A stretch of 64,000 bases of DNA from Diphasiastrum complanatum (Eukaryota; Streptophyta; Lycopodiopsida; Lycopodiales; Lycopodiaceae): NCBI GenBank assembly GCA_029204225.1, contig CM055098.1:16975775-17039774 (forward strand), in the 5' to 3' direction. The position numbers were made by a program, and so were the translations under genes. The notes beneath the pieces were generated by a model. It saw nothing but the letters and a program-made list of their open reading frames with translations, was not told where the DNA came from and ran no database searches. Below, in pieces: positions 27,777 to 39,052 of the stretch (position 1 is its first letter; every line of letters starts with the position of its first letter).

Positions 27777-27865
27777 CGAACCCAAGGGATTTGGCTCAAT
27801 TTGTTATATTGAATTCCAAAGTTTCTTTGGTCTCAAGTTCGAGCCTCCCCTTGGAAACCAAGAAA
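27777..27865 (+). mobile_element. tRNA-like mini-SINE, copy 3
   Basis: An 89 bp insert flanked by perfect 10 bp repeats CATTAAGTCT (27767-27776 and 27866-27875). It contains an A-box-like TGGCTCAATTTG, the CCAAAGTTTCTTTGG hairpin, a B box AGTTCGAGCC and the shared end GGAAACCAAGAAA. Confidence 0.82.
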
Positions 27866-27875
27866 CATTAAGTCT

Positions 27876-29520
27876 ATCTCGGCGCATCAACTATCTGAGC
27901 TAAATTGCACTACAATGTCTATTTCTCTCCTATAGAGTCTAGTAGGCCCAACAAATGCAAGTGCTTTGTAATTTTGCTATCAAGTGGTTAAAAACCCAAA
28001 ACCCTAGCAACAACTACTCATATTGGTACTAGATGTAGACTTGAACATGTGCAGCAACAACATGCGTTATTGTATTGATGTCACCTTCAGAGGTAGTTTC
28101 ATGTTATGCCTTTATGTTTTCATGCGAAGAGCTTTTGCCTTATGTTTATCTTTTCAGGGAGCAAGATTATCTCCAACCTAAACCAGAAATAGTCAACAAA
28201 GGTGAGAAAGTCAGCTTCAAAGCTCAACTTTATAAGACATGAAATGTTTATAAGTTTGATATTGATTTATATTTGCATTTGCATTGATGCTATATTTTGA
28301 GCAAAGGTGAATGTAAACGTATGTTATAAATCCTAGTTACTAGCTTGTGAGAGGCGAGTGTCAATAATATGGCTTGTTTGTATTTTAAGTAGCTACTAAG
28401 TCCATTCTAATACATTGATGGTTGTCATCCGAATACATTAAATTATTTGTATCATTAACCTTTTAGGTTATTTGCTTGATAGGGAGGTTTTATGCATGAG
28501 ATGCTTTATTATTTATCATTTCATTATTATCTTACTAATATTTGCATGCAGGTTTAGAGGATAACTTACCTAAGTGCTCTGCTCCTTATTTGCATCATGA
28601 CTGCAAGAGATGGGGCTCTATACTGGCTTGGTCTTCTCTCCTATCGATCAAGCCAAGAATCAAATGGAGAAAATATAATCAGAACAACGCACATTGTGCC
28701 CTCCAAGTAGTACGTCCGGGATTTACTTTCGGAATTGTAGCTTTCAATCTAGCAATGATTCTGAGTAGTTCTCCTAGAGTGACGACCACTTAAGCACAAA
28801 ATTGGATCACACCCCCCGGAAGCTATGCAAAGAAACTACTTGTAGCTGTGGACGAGAGGGTGAGAGTGTTAGAGTACTTTTAGCTCTAGAGTGTGGATCC
28901 ATGAAAAGAGTCGTCATCCAATTCGCTGAGGTTTTGACAAGTGGAATCTTTGGTTGCCAGTCTCAAGAGTCCTTACTTGATCAAAGCAACAACGATAAAT
29001 TATCTGAGTTGCTCCATCTCCACCTTTCATCATCAACTTTATAATGATTTGACTTTCAAGGCTTTTCAAATAAAAACTCTCAAACAAAAAGCTCATGGAT
29101 CTTCCTCCAACCAAAGACCCCTCTCTCTCTCTCTCTCTCTAAATATTGCTTGAAGCACAACACAAAAGAAAAAAATGTACATCCTTGAAAATAATACTAT
29201 ATGTTTGAGACAATATTGAAGTCTTTGAGACATTTTTTTTTTGAAAGCTTGATGTTCAAAATAAACTTATGTTAACCATAAGTGTTAAGACTCGAGCACT
29301 CAAGAAACTTACGGGTAGCAAGAACGGTTCAATCACAAGTCAATACCCTGTTCGGTAGGAGTTTTAAATTGTACAAAAATATGATCAGAAAGCTCCAAAA
29401 ATATTTCGATTGGCGAAAATGTTACAATATTTTATATGTGTAAATACATAATTGTTATCAATAATTGAAAAGTTACAATAAGTATCCTGACAAAGGCCCT
29501 TTTGATGCTCGAACTACCTT
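27876..29520. other. intergenic DNA, no gene recognised
   Basis: Short frames only, with a brief (CT)n run at about 29121-29140. Confidence 0.45.
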
Positions 29521-30126
29521 CAATGTCTAGGTGGACAAGAGTTGCGAAGGTTCAAGAAGAAGTCCAATTTTGCTTTACAATGCATTAAGATGAATGTGAG
29601 CAATGAATTGCTAAAAAGGTAGCTTATTGCACCTCAACCAAGGAGGCATGGGAGACTCAGTAAAAGCCATTTATGAGTCAAGAAACACTTCAAGAATGCT
29701 TATGTTGAGGAATCAAGTCCTACAAAGCATTAAGAGAAGTGATGAGAGTCTCCAAAATTATGTTCTTAGAGTGAAATCACTAAATAAGAAGCTAGACTCC
29801 ATGCTGATAAAATTCATGACAAAGAGCTTATCGAGGTCATTCTAAATGTATTGGAAAATCAATACTCCAATCTTGTTAAGAGTTTTTCCATCCAAGATGA
29901 CCTTCCATCCATTGAGAAGCTTCATAGTGTTCTCATAGTCAAGGAGAGTAGATTCCAACATGTCAAGAGTATAATGGGGTCTCTATCCTTGCATGAGAAT
30001 GATGAGAAGGCGAAATTCTCGAAAAAGGATAAGTGGAAAGGCAAGGAGTCTAGCAAGAAACAAGGAGGTGATCCATCAAAGGGTGAGGAAAGGTTAAGCA
30101 TCTTCAAAGGACACTTACCTTCATAA
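29521..30126 (+). pseudogene. Ty1/copia gag fragment
   Basis: Decayed gag polyprotein. Readable blocks in different frames are CIKMNVSNELLKR, IYESRNTSRM, LQNYVLRVKSLNKKLDSM and DDLPSIEKLHSVLIVKESR. They are colinear with the copia gag at 39053-39856 on the other strand. Two or more frameshifts and a stop interrupt it. No protease, integrase or RT follows; sequence homologous to 1-660 starts directly after it, so most of pol is deleted. Confidence 0.75.
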
Positions 30127-30660
30127 GATATTATTTGGCTTCATTGAATTTAAGATGAGATAACATTGCAAGTTCAGAGAAGTAATGCAAAGCGCTATTA
30201 GTTTGTGGACTACTCATTTTTGCATGCATGATCTTGGTGCTTTTGTATTGATGATCTTTGTGATCATAATGAGGCAAAGAAATGTCAAGTATTTTCCAAC
30301 AAGACGAAGAAGTCACATTAAAGAAGAGCAAGCTTTGGGATCAAGATCTTCTTGAAACAAGCAAGGAATCATTTTTAATGATGCTAGGATGGTGAAGGCA
30401 CTTGGAAATGGATCTACTTCAAGGGAGTGTTATCTTGGTTATGATGATCATGCATCAACATCAGATACGGTTTCGATGATATTCTCACTAAATAATACAT
30501 TTATCAAGTTAAATCTAGCATACCTTGTTCAAACTAATTTGAGGTGTGAGAAAAAGCGAATAATAGCTTGATTAAATTATATTTTATTGTACATAGAGTG
30601 ATTCCCCACATGTGGAGCCTATTCACACATGTGAAAAATAGGCCTAGATAGGATAGTACC
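30127..30660 (+). mobile_element. 3' remnant of a copia-like element (family copy 2)
   Basis: Matches 1-660 and follows the gag relic at 29521-30126 in the same orientation, showing an internally deleted element. A CACATGTGGAG motif marks the end of the recognisable homology. Confidence 0.5.
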
Positions 30661-30882
30661 CAATCTCATGAGTAGATAAAGCCATTTGACAATTTTTTAT
30701 AAACTAGAATCAATTTCCTTGAATTTACACAAATTGTATGTTATAGAAAAATCAATTTTAAGATTAAACTCACGTAGAGTGATATCTCTAGAAATCGTCC
30801 AAATAGTTTAACACTATTGGTACAAAGCTAAAATTAGACTATGAATGGAAGACTTAAATATCAAAAATTTGAATGAAATAAA

Positions 30883-31045
30883 TTTTTTTTTGAATACATT
30901 ATTAAGCAACTAGTGGGTGCTACATACAACATATATACAACCTGGCCAAGCCTTTTATGGAGCAAGCTCCTTATATATCACTACACACGGGTCGACATTC
31001 GAGCTAGCACCTTTGCAGTGGTAGTTAACAACTCTACCCATACAC
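30883..31045 (-). mobile_element. SINE with poly(A), second tRNA-like family
   Basis: On the minus strand an A-box-like GGGTAGAGTTGTTAACTACC and a B-box-like GCTAGCTCGAATGTCGACCC precede a tRNA-unrelated body of about 100 bp that ends in CAAAAAAAAA. ATGAAATAAA on the left and ATTAAATAAA on the right are a possible imperfect target duplication. Confidence 0.55.
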
Positions 31046-31209
31046 ACCCCATTGTGATGGATTAAATAAAAAATCTAAAATAAAACTTTCAAAACACAAA
31101 ATAGAAATCAAGCATGTAAAAGATTAGTATAAAAAACTTTGTGTTAGAGGGGAGGATCCAAAATGTGTGTGTGTGTTGTGAGAGAATGTCGACAATGATA
31201 GAAAAAACG

Positions 31210-31934
<725 letters not shown>

Positions 31935-32075
31935 GTAGTATGGAATGGGCTCGGGCACGGGCCATTCTGCCCGGTAAAGCTTTCCAGAATTTTTTAGGCG
32001 AGGCCCGGAGGGGTCGAGCCTATATTTTTTTGGAAAGCTGAACCGGGCCTGTGCCAGACCCATTCCATTGCGTAA
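31935..32075. repeat. imperfect foldback element, ~140 bp
   Basis: Left arm ATGGAATGGG, GGGCACGGGCC and AAAGCTTTCCA pairs with right arm TGGAAAGCTG, GGGCCTGTGCC and CCCATTCCAT, around a loop of about 40 nt. It resembles a GC-rich MITE. AGTGCTAATAACGT just to the left recurs at about 33692. Confidence 0.65.
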
Positions 32076-32639
32076 TGGATTCTTTGACTTTTTCACGTGC
32101 CATTAATAAATCATAATCTGCAGTCTGACTTTTTTTGGACCAGTCAAAAACTGCCACGTGGTAGGCTGACGTGGACTGACACGCATTTGTTTTTTCAAAA
32201 AAAAAATTATAAAGCCCATGACATTTTCTGCTTTTTAAAAAGGTCAAAAAATGGGCATAATCATCACAAAGAATCCATTAAGTGTAGAGCAAGAGTATGG
32301 TTCACATTATTTTCCATGATGTGCCACAACTTAATTTTAGAATCTCAAAGTAATGAAGAATTGTTGGTGCATATATCTTCTAAAGCTTCTAGTTTCTTAT
32401 GCACCATGACTATGGCTCTTATGAGCTTCATATGTAAGATGAGAGTGGCTTCTCTTATGACGATTAGTTTTGATTATTTTGTTTTAGGTCTTACAAGTTG
32501 CATCCTTGGCCCTTGGAGGCCACCAATGTGAATCAAAATTCTGCGACTTAGCACGACAATTGCAATTCTTGCTCTATCGCGCAATTTGTGATATCATGGA
32601 AAAAACTTATGATTTTTGCAACCCTTGCAGTCCTTGCCA
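32076..32639. other. no gene recognised
   Basis: No coding family. CACGTG occurs at two places (about 32095 and 32155), but no gene start is linked to it. Confidence 0.4.
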
Positions 32640-33227
32640 CCGAATCTAACGACTGTGTCAGCTAATGTTCATGGGTCCGAAGCATACGACACTTGTGGAT
32701 TTCGCAGCTTCCACAGCCCTCCCGGTATGTTTCCTTGGATAAGATTGTCGCACAGATCTATGAAGGCCAACGAAGGAGCCAACCCAAGATGTGCGAGGAT
32801 GCTTCCAACAATCTTGTTCCTAGCAAGCTCAAGCCTCGTCAGATTTTCCAACACCCCCAAGCCCAGTGATGGATCCAGTTAGCTGATTATCTTGCAGCCT
32901 CACCCGAACAAGGCTTAGACAGCTCCTCAGGTCAGGGATGGGCCGAGACAACTCATTGAGGAAATGCTCTAGCTTCACAAGTCCACCACCTTGGCAAATA
33001 CTCTTTGGAATTGAACCATTGAAGAAGTCAGAGGATACATCAAGCCATCGCAGCGAGCTTGCGTTCCCAAGATGAGGAGGAAGAGGCCCCGTAAAAATAT
33101 TATTGAAGATCTTGAGGGTCTGCAGGTTGGGTAGCTCTCCGATGAAGGCCGGAAGACTGCCAGTGAAATTATTGAACATTAGACTGAAGAGAGAGAAAAA
33201 AACCTCCTCCGTTAGCCAATTAATCAC
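32640..33227 (-). pseudogene. LRR receptor-kinase ectodomain fragment (TDR/PXY- or MIK-like)
   Basis: The minus strand encodes about seven leucine-rich repeats of the plant extracellular type. Readable pieces are FNNFTGSLPAFIGELPNLQT, NIFTGPLPPHLGNASSLRWL, then SIPKSICQGG, LVRVRLQDNQLTGSI, NLTRLELARNKIVGSI and FIDLCDNLIQGNIP. The repeat phrasing and the GG-C motif fit the PXY/TDR and MIK group of LRR-RLKs. A single frameshift in the GLGGVG segment near 32.85 kb separates the two frames. Signal peptide, transmembrane segment and kinase are absent. I regard it as a dead fragment. Confidence 0.75.
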
Positions 33228-33953
33228 ATCAACTGCAGTTCAAATTCGTTCCCAGCTAGATCATGCACCCACCCACATTATCTGCATTGAACTAGATTCA
33301 CACACACCACACACTCGAGCCTCAAAGCATCTCATTTGTTTGTTCGTGCTCTTCTTACTACATCGTTGTATTCATCCATCTCTGTACAATTCAGGACAGC
33401 AATGAGACCCGCGTATGAAGCAAAAGCGAGAGAGAGCCAGCCTACATAACCTCTAGATTACAACAGCTATACCAAACAGCCTCAAATTACAATCCATGAT
33501 CCATCTCAAAAACATGAAGATGCTGCGCTTGATTGTGTATTGAAGTCACCATCGCCAACCATAAGAAGAATAACTTGATTGGGTAGTGAATTTACCATCG
33601 CCAACCAAAAAAAGAAAAACAGAGAGACAGATGTATTCATACGGTACAAAAGGATGTATTTATACGGTATTAAATGACATTTAAAAAAAAAAGTGCTAAT
33701 AACGTCACATAACGGAGGCCCGTTATCTAATACAAAAGTGGCCATAAAACCATTAATAGCCAGAAAACTATTACTTAATGCTGAAATATTTTCCAAGTCT
33801 GGCAATGGCGACTTGTGTGGCCTATGTCAGTGTATAAGCTGTCTTGCTGCCCATGACTGATTGCCCTCTATAATTGTCAGCAATTGAAAAGGCAGGGATT
33901 GTGAATGCTCATTTCAGAGGTTTTGGGATTTAGTTTTAGTTTGTGAATCTGCG
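33228..33953 (+). promoter_or_regulatory. upstream region of the LAT-type transporter
   Basis: Contains two small tandem duplications (ACCATCGCCAACCA twice at about 33.55-33.6 kb; GATGTATTYATACGGTA twice at about 33.63-33.68 kb). No TATA box was assigned. A TAA about 84 bases upstream and in frame with the ATG at 33954, with no ATG between, supports that start. Confidence 0.4.
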
Positions 33954-34129
33954 ATGGCATCTTTGCTGAAGACGGAATTGCTCCCAAAAACAGACATTGC
34001 CCATGGATCGGTCAATGCCGAATCGGGTTTTGATAGTGATGCTGAGGACGCACTGATAAGAACATCTGAAGATGCTGTAGTGACAGTCCCATCTCTTCGA
34101 AAAAATTTGACTCTCATTGATGGAATCTG
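33954..34129 (+). CDS. LAT-family amino-acid transporter, exon 1
   Basis: First exon of a membrane amino-acid permease of the APC superfamily, LAT branch. It encodes 58 complete codons plus two bases. The product begins MASLLKTELLPKTDIAHG, has an acidic/Ser-rich cytoplasmic N-terminus and ends VPSLRKNLTLIDGI, just before the first membrane segment. The start is the first Met after an in-frame TAA, with a good context (GCGATGG). The donor is CTG|GTAACTT. The overhang TG joins the T of exon 2 in phase to give Cys. No other member of this family is in the window. Function is inferred from exons 1-5 together; substrate specificity cannot be read. Confidence 0.75.
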
Positions 34130-34515
34130 GTAACTTATACAAGAAGAAATTTGCTGTCTTGAGCCTGTTTGTATATGCAGTTTTCAGCAATAAGTCATAG
34201 GTTGGAAATTATGAACGAAGCAAAGAAATGGTTCTGTAGAAACACATATCGAATAATCACCACACAATCGCATAAATTCACATGCCTTTAGATGAAATCG
34301 TACATTTTCTCAGCAGAAAGATGAAAAAGGAACGGTTCCGTGAAGATTTCTACTTCAAAACGCACTAGACCAACATCCAAGCTTGATTCAAGTTTCACTT
34401 TAGTATCAATGAGGAACCTATAAAGGCGTTTATCAGTAGTACTTGAAGAAGTAGCTCTGCCAAGAGCTACATCAGTGTTCCTAAGCTAACTTTGGGTTGA
34501 TTCTTATGCTTGCAG

Positions 34516-34708
34516 TTTTGTGGTAAAACTTATAGTGGGATCTGGCATATTTACGTCGCCAGGAGTAGCATTGAACGATTGCGGAAGCGTGGCTTTAGCT
34601 TTTGTTGCATGGAGTGCTGCAGCAGCTATAGTGATCTGCTCTGGGCTTGTGTATGCGGAGCTTGGATCGTCATTGCCAAGTGCTGGAGGAGATGCCCATT
34701 ATTATGAG
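34516..34708 (+). CDS. LAT-family amino-acid transporter, exon 2
   Basis: Encodes the strongest family signature: KLIVGSGIFTSPG, the unwound TM1 substrate-site motif GSGIF, then a hydrophobic TM2, VYAELGSSLPSAGGD and AHYYE. LAT transporters have the matching pattern GSGIF..P...GSV...YAELG...SGG. Acceptor TTATGCTTGCAG|T and donor GAG|GTATGG are canonical. The exon ends in phase 0, as exon 3 requires. These residues form the first two transmembrane helices and the following loop. Confidence 0.88.
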
Positions 34709-34739
34709 GTATGGATTATCAAACAACAGCTCTCTCCAG

Positions 34740-34751
34740 AGCGCGCGCGCG

Positions 34752-34830
<79 letters not shown>

Positions 34831-34874
34831 GGTCGGGCTGGACGTGGGCATTCCGCGTCCGGCCCCCGCGCGCG

Positions 34875-34916
<42 letters not shown>

Positions 34917-34965
34917 GAGAGGGTCGGGCTGGACGTGGGCATTCTGCGTCCGGCCCCAATTTTTC
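34740..34965. repeat. duplicated compound microsatellite (GC)n(CT)n(TA)n
   Basis: Two tandem ~125 bp units. Each has a GCGCGC run, then CT repeats, then TA repeats, then GAGAGGGTCGGGCTGGACGT, GGGCATTC and CGTCCGGCCCC. GGCTGGACG and CGTCCGGCC within the unit can form a hairpin. Confidence 0.9.
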
Positions 34966-35097
34966 GATACCCAAAATCAAACGTCCACCTGTCGTACTTC
35001 GGCCACGTGCATACACACACATACATCGGCCAACGACTATCGGCTTTTCTCCTAAATCATCGTTGCTCGCCCGTCAACGACGGGCACTCTTTACTAG
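34890..35097 (+). mobile_element. possible non-autonomous Helitron (3' end)
   Basis: GCCCGT-CAACG-ACGGGC (35069-35085) forms a hairpin, followed eight bases later by CTAG (35094-35097), the classic Helitron 3' terminus. The following base is A rather than the usual T, and the 5' end (TCTATATATA near 34.89 kb) is only guessed. Confidence 0.35.
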
Positions 35098-36790
35098 AGT
35101 ATATATATATATATATACAATATATATTACACACACACACACCAAATCATCTCACTCACGAAGACACAAGTTGGCCAATTTGCGCACTCGCAAAGATCTT
35201 TTGGGAAAACGTTGTTCTATCCGTGTTAGTAAGTGAGTTTGTCTTTCAATCTGGCCACATGCAAAGACCTTTTTGGGACACCTTTGCTAGTATATTAGGT
35301 TGGTTAGCTTTTCCATTTTGGCCATGCGGAAAACAAGGACACAAAAGAGGACTATTCCTAACTGAGGGTGTAGGTAGGGCCCTATACTCAAATAAGGGTG
35401 AAGAGTGTGTGTGAGATGCTATCACGATCTCTCAAGCATCTTGGAACATTTTGCACTATTGGATGAGGGTGGGGCTTTGGTTGCAACCCTCATTCTCGAT
35501 GTAGGATACACCCCACTCCCTTGTTGTTCTATCTTTGCTTGCATAGACATGAAAGCATTTCCTACGCCTATTGTAAAGCAAGATATAAAACTTGAAGGAG
35601 GAGCTTAGATTGGAAGGCGTTTTTGTCCATCAATAGAATATCCCTTAACAAGATGCTCCGAATACCTAGTAGTCTCACCCCAACACCTCCCGTAGATGCC
35701 TCCACTGAACCTACATGGGGTAATACCCAAGGACTGCCCATCTGCCCTGGACAAACCAAGCAAATGCAACTTGATCCTTGTCATTGTGCTACAAAAGTTA
35801 TATTATAATATAGACAACACCATCGGTGAGCACCTGAACGTGCAAAAACAACTGTGTCTCCCTCCAAGAGATCCACCTTTGCCAATATTCCTCATCTTGC
35901 CAAAAGCATGGGTAAAGAAAACTTAAACCCTATAAAAAAGGTCAAAAATTTAACATAGTGAATAGGTGAAAACAGAAAGCTAAAAAATCTCAAAAGCTGT
36001 CAAACACTTACCTGTATTGCCAAGGAATGTATCCTAAACCCCTATGTTGTACCCCGTAAACCCAGAAAAAACTATGCAAAAAGGGCCTCAAGCGCATCAA
36101 CCAGATGAATGCTCATGCTAAGCACCTACGCCAAAAGAAGCTTGGGAATATGCAATCTTCCTCCTAGCAACCCTACAACCAATCTTAGCTACAAGAATCA
36201 CTCAAAATGATGCACTATAGTCTCCAAACAAAGCGAAGAAAAAGATGGTGAAAAAAGGCCTCAGAAGGTGTTTTGCTTGCAAATCTCCACACATTGACTT
36301 TTGCCCTCTTCTATGTGCTACAATCACCTTCTATAGATCACCACCTTCACATGGAGTGCTCACACATTGGGCTCCTATTTCTCTCGCCACAAAGCTTTCT
36401 TTCTCCTAGTTCGTGCACCTCACAATCCGGTGTCTCGCGGCTGTTGTACGAAATTCTAGGTTTTTTTACTTGCATTCTGGGCCACATTCTTGTGTGTGAA
36501 TTGAGCTCGATCTTAAGCCGCTCTAATGCTTTTCTTATCCAGCTGCAACATTTCTTGCATATCTTGTAAGAAATTGGTTGTAGCTTGCACCTTGACACCT
36601 TTGAGTCTGATGGATATTGACGACGAGAGTAAAAGCAAATATATCAACAAAAATGGACTATATCTGGTGACAGAATGTTTCACACGACTTGGTATTCAAC
36701 TTGGCGAGTGGGCTTCATCCAAAGCTAAGCTTTTGCCCTTTGTTCTTTGGATTTTTCTTCATGTTTTAGTTCCGTATTTGGACCTCTGAA
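35098..36790. other. intron sequence, no gene recognised
   Basis: Short AT and CA runs near 35.1-35.14 kb. The remaining frames have no family resemblance. Confidence 0.4.
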
Positions 36791-38085
36791 ATGACAACTC
36801 CTGAGGATAATCCAGTTTCCTCGGGAAGAGCCAAGAGCCATAGACGAGCTCGAAGAAGAAGCAATTCGTTTTCAGAGAGGAAAGAGTGAAATGGACATAG
36901 AGGAGGAGTATGAAATGTTTAATATTGAAGAATTCTGTCTAAAGAATAGTACGAACAATTACAAACCAAAGTAGCAGATATTAAACAAACTTTAGCCAGC
37001 ATGCAATCCAAACAAGATCAGTCTGTTGCCGATATTAAAGGTACGAGATAGTAGACCAGACCCCAGTATTTTCAAAGATTTAAAGTCGCGAACCTTTAAT
37101 GGGGAAGAGAAAGATAGGAACACTAATATACTCCAAACCTTTTTAAGCAAGTAGAGAAACATTCATGCACTGAAGCAAAACTCCTGACCACTTGCAAGCC
37201 CTAGAAGCTAGCCCGTTCTTGGGTCCCATGCCCTGCAAGTGGTGGCCAAACCTCCAAGAAACTAGGTAGACACCCCAGTCATGGAAGGCTTTCGAGGAAG
37301 CTTTCCTATGACACTTCTTTCCTGCCAATGAACTTCATAGGGCTTGGGAAGCCTGGGAGAGTTTAGTCATGGAACTTAACTCAATATAGGGAACCTATTC
37401 TTGAGCTTAAAAATATAGATGACTATCAGAAACAAGAAAGTGTGGGAAAACGATGGTTAGCAATTCAGGTCTGGAAATTCAGGGTTATCAGGATCATCTT
37501 AATTTCCAGATCATGTACTTGGACCGTACTGACCTAGTTCTAGGGAGAGATTGGCTTTACAACTTGGGCCCCACTCTCCAAAGAAATTACCAAGATCAGT
37601 TCACATGACAAATCTTCTTAAGGGGAAGGGAAAGGAGTTTGTCTGGGGGCCAGAGCAACAGGAGAGGTTTGACGCTCTCAAAACAACATTGGTTACGGCG
37701 CCAATACTGAAAATCGTAGACCTAAATCAGACTTTTGTGGTTGAAACAAATGATAGCGATTTTGCATTAGGTGCAGTGTTGAACCAAAACAGACTACCAG
37801 TGGCATTCAAAAAGCAAAAAGCTCGAACCAGCCGAAACTAGATACAACGCTTATGAAAAAGAACCTTTTTCAAATACTCATGCCCTTAAGCCTAGGCGGC
37901 ACTATTTGTATGGTGCTAGTTTTGAGATCCTGACTGATGATCATGAAAGCCTTAGACATTTATGTAATCAGCCTGAGTCTAGGGGTCAGAAAGCTCGATG
38001 AGCTGAATTAATGCAGGAATTAGATAAAGACAAGAAAAATTCAATATAGTGCCAGATCCTCTTAGTAGAATGCCAATGGTTTACG
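36791..38085 (+). pseudogene. Ty3/gypsy fragment: gag, protease, RNase H
   Basis: Plus-strand order is gag-like LASMQSKQDQSVADIKG (about 37 kb), then the protease end YLDRTDLVLGRDWLYNLGP (about 37.5 kb). It is joined directly to the RT/RNase H connection FDALKTTLVTAPILK and FVVETNDSDFALGAVL, then YNAYEKE and GASFEILTD with HESLRHLC (about 37.9 kb). The RT palm is absent between protease and RNase H, so the element carries a large internal deletion plus several stops. Confidence 0.8.
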
Positions 38086-38094
38086 AATTAAGTT

Positions 38095-38345
38095 TTACCC
38101 AGATTTGTAATGAGTTACCCAAGTCCTTGAGGAGGAAATGATGGGTAGTCTGGAAAGCAGTCTAGAACAGAGATGTATAGGGTGTGTAGCTGCGGAGGAA
38201 TGTACACCTAGATCGTAGAGATAAATCTCCATGATCCGATGTAACAGATCTTGAAAGGCCAGTTGCATGACCCTTTGGAACGTTGAAGGGGCGATGAAGA
38301 GTCCAAGCATACGCGAGATTGCGTTGAGGATTCTGACCATTATGG
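38095..38345 (-). pseudogene. Ty3/gypsy RT fragment in inverted orientation
   Basis: Minus strand reads GLFIAPSTFQRVMQLAFQDL and IMEIYLYDLGVHSS. The catalytic motif, normally Y-x-D-D, reads YLYD here. It lies between plus-strand gypsy pieces, showing an inversion or insertion. Confidence 0.75.
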
Positions 38346-38389
38346 TTGAGGGATCAAAAAGAAAATATGTGTTCCCAACTTAGTAGATT

Positions 38390-38600
38390 TTAGGCACCAA
38401 GTGTTATATGAATGTCATGTAGCCCTAGCGTAGGACACCCAAGAATTTAGAAAACTTATGAGCTTCTTCGAAGTCAATTCTTCTGGCCTAGTATGAAAAG
38501 GGACGTCCAGCAGTATGCAACCAGTTGCTAGAAGTGTCAGATTAACAAAGCAAAGCGTCTAAAGGTAGAAGGGTTGTTACAGCCATCATAAATATTGTAC
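38390..38600 (+). pseudogene. Ty3/gypsy integrase zinc-binding fragment
   Basis: Plus strand reads GHPRI then KTYELLRSQFFWPSMKRDVQ and KCQINKAKRLKVEGLLQP, the H2C2 domain of gypsy integrases, with stops. It continues the plus-strand element at 36791-38085. Confidence 0.72.
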
Positions 38601-39045
38601 TTGAACTCAACCATTGGGAGGTAGTATTTTCAAATCAACAGTCATGTGGAAACATACTCCCAAAGCATATCTTCCGTCAGTTGGTTGGTATGTTCGATCA
38701 GCCCATTGGATTCTAGGTGATCAATAGATGAAAGACTAATAGTAGTTTCTAGTCTTTTGAGGACTAATGGCTAGAACATGTCGATGAACTTGGAATTATA
38801 GTCACCTATAATTTTATTTGGCAAAGTGTACAACTGGAATAGCTTTTAGCGAAACGTTGCTTAGTCCAAAAACCAGAAGTGAATTTATTATTTAGAGCAA
38901 TGAGGATAAACCTGGGAAGTCCGTGCAGCTAGAAAATCTTCAACAAAAAACTGCTTGGCTATAATGCTCAGAACAAGAATAAAGTAGGCCTATTTTGACA
39001 ACCTATCAATCACCACCATGCAAGAGGTTATGACCAGTAGGCGAG
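38601..39045 (-). pseudogene. Ty3/gypsy integrase core fragment, inverted
   Basis: Minus strand reads SCMVVIDRLSK and further decayed integrase-core sequence; stops are frequent. It abuts the copia gag at 39053, so two unrelated elements are joined here. Confidence 0.5.
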
Positions 39046-39052
39046 AATAGAT

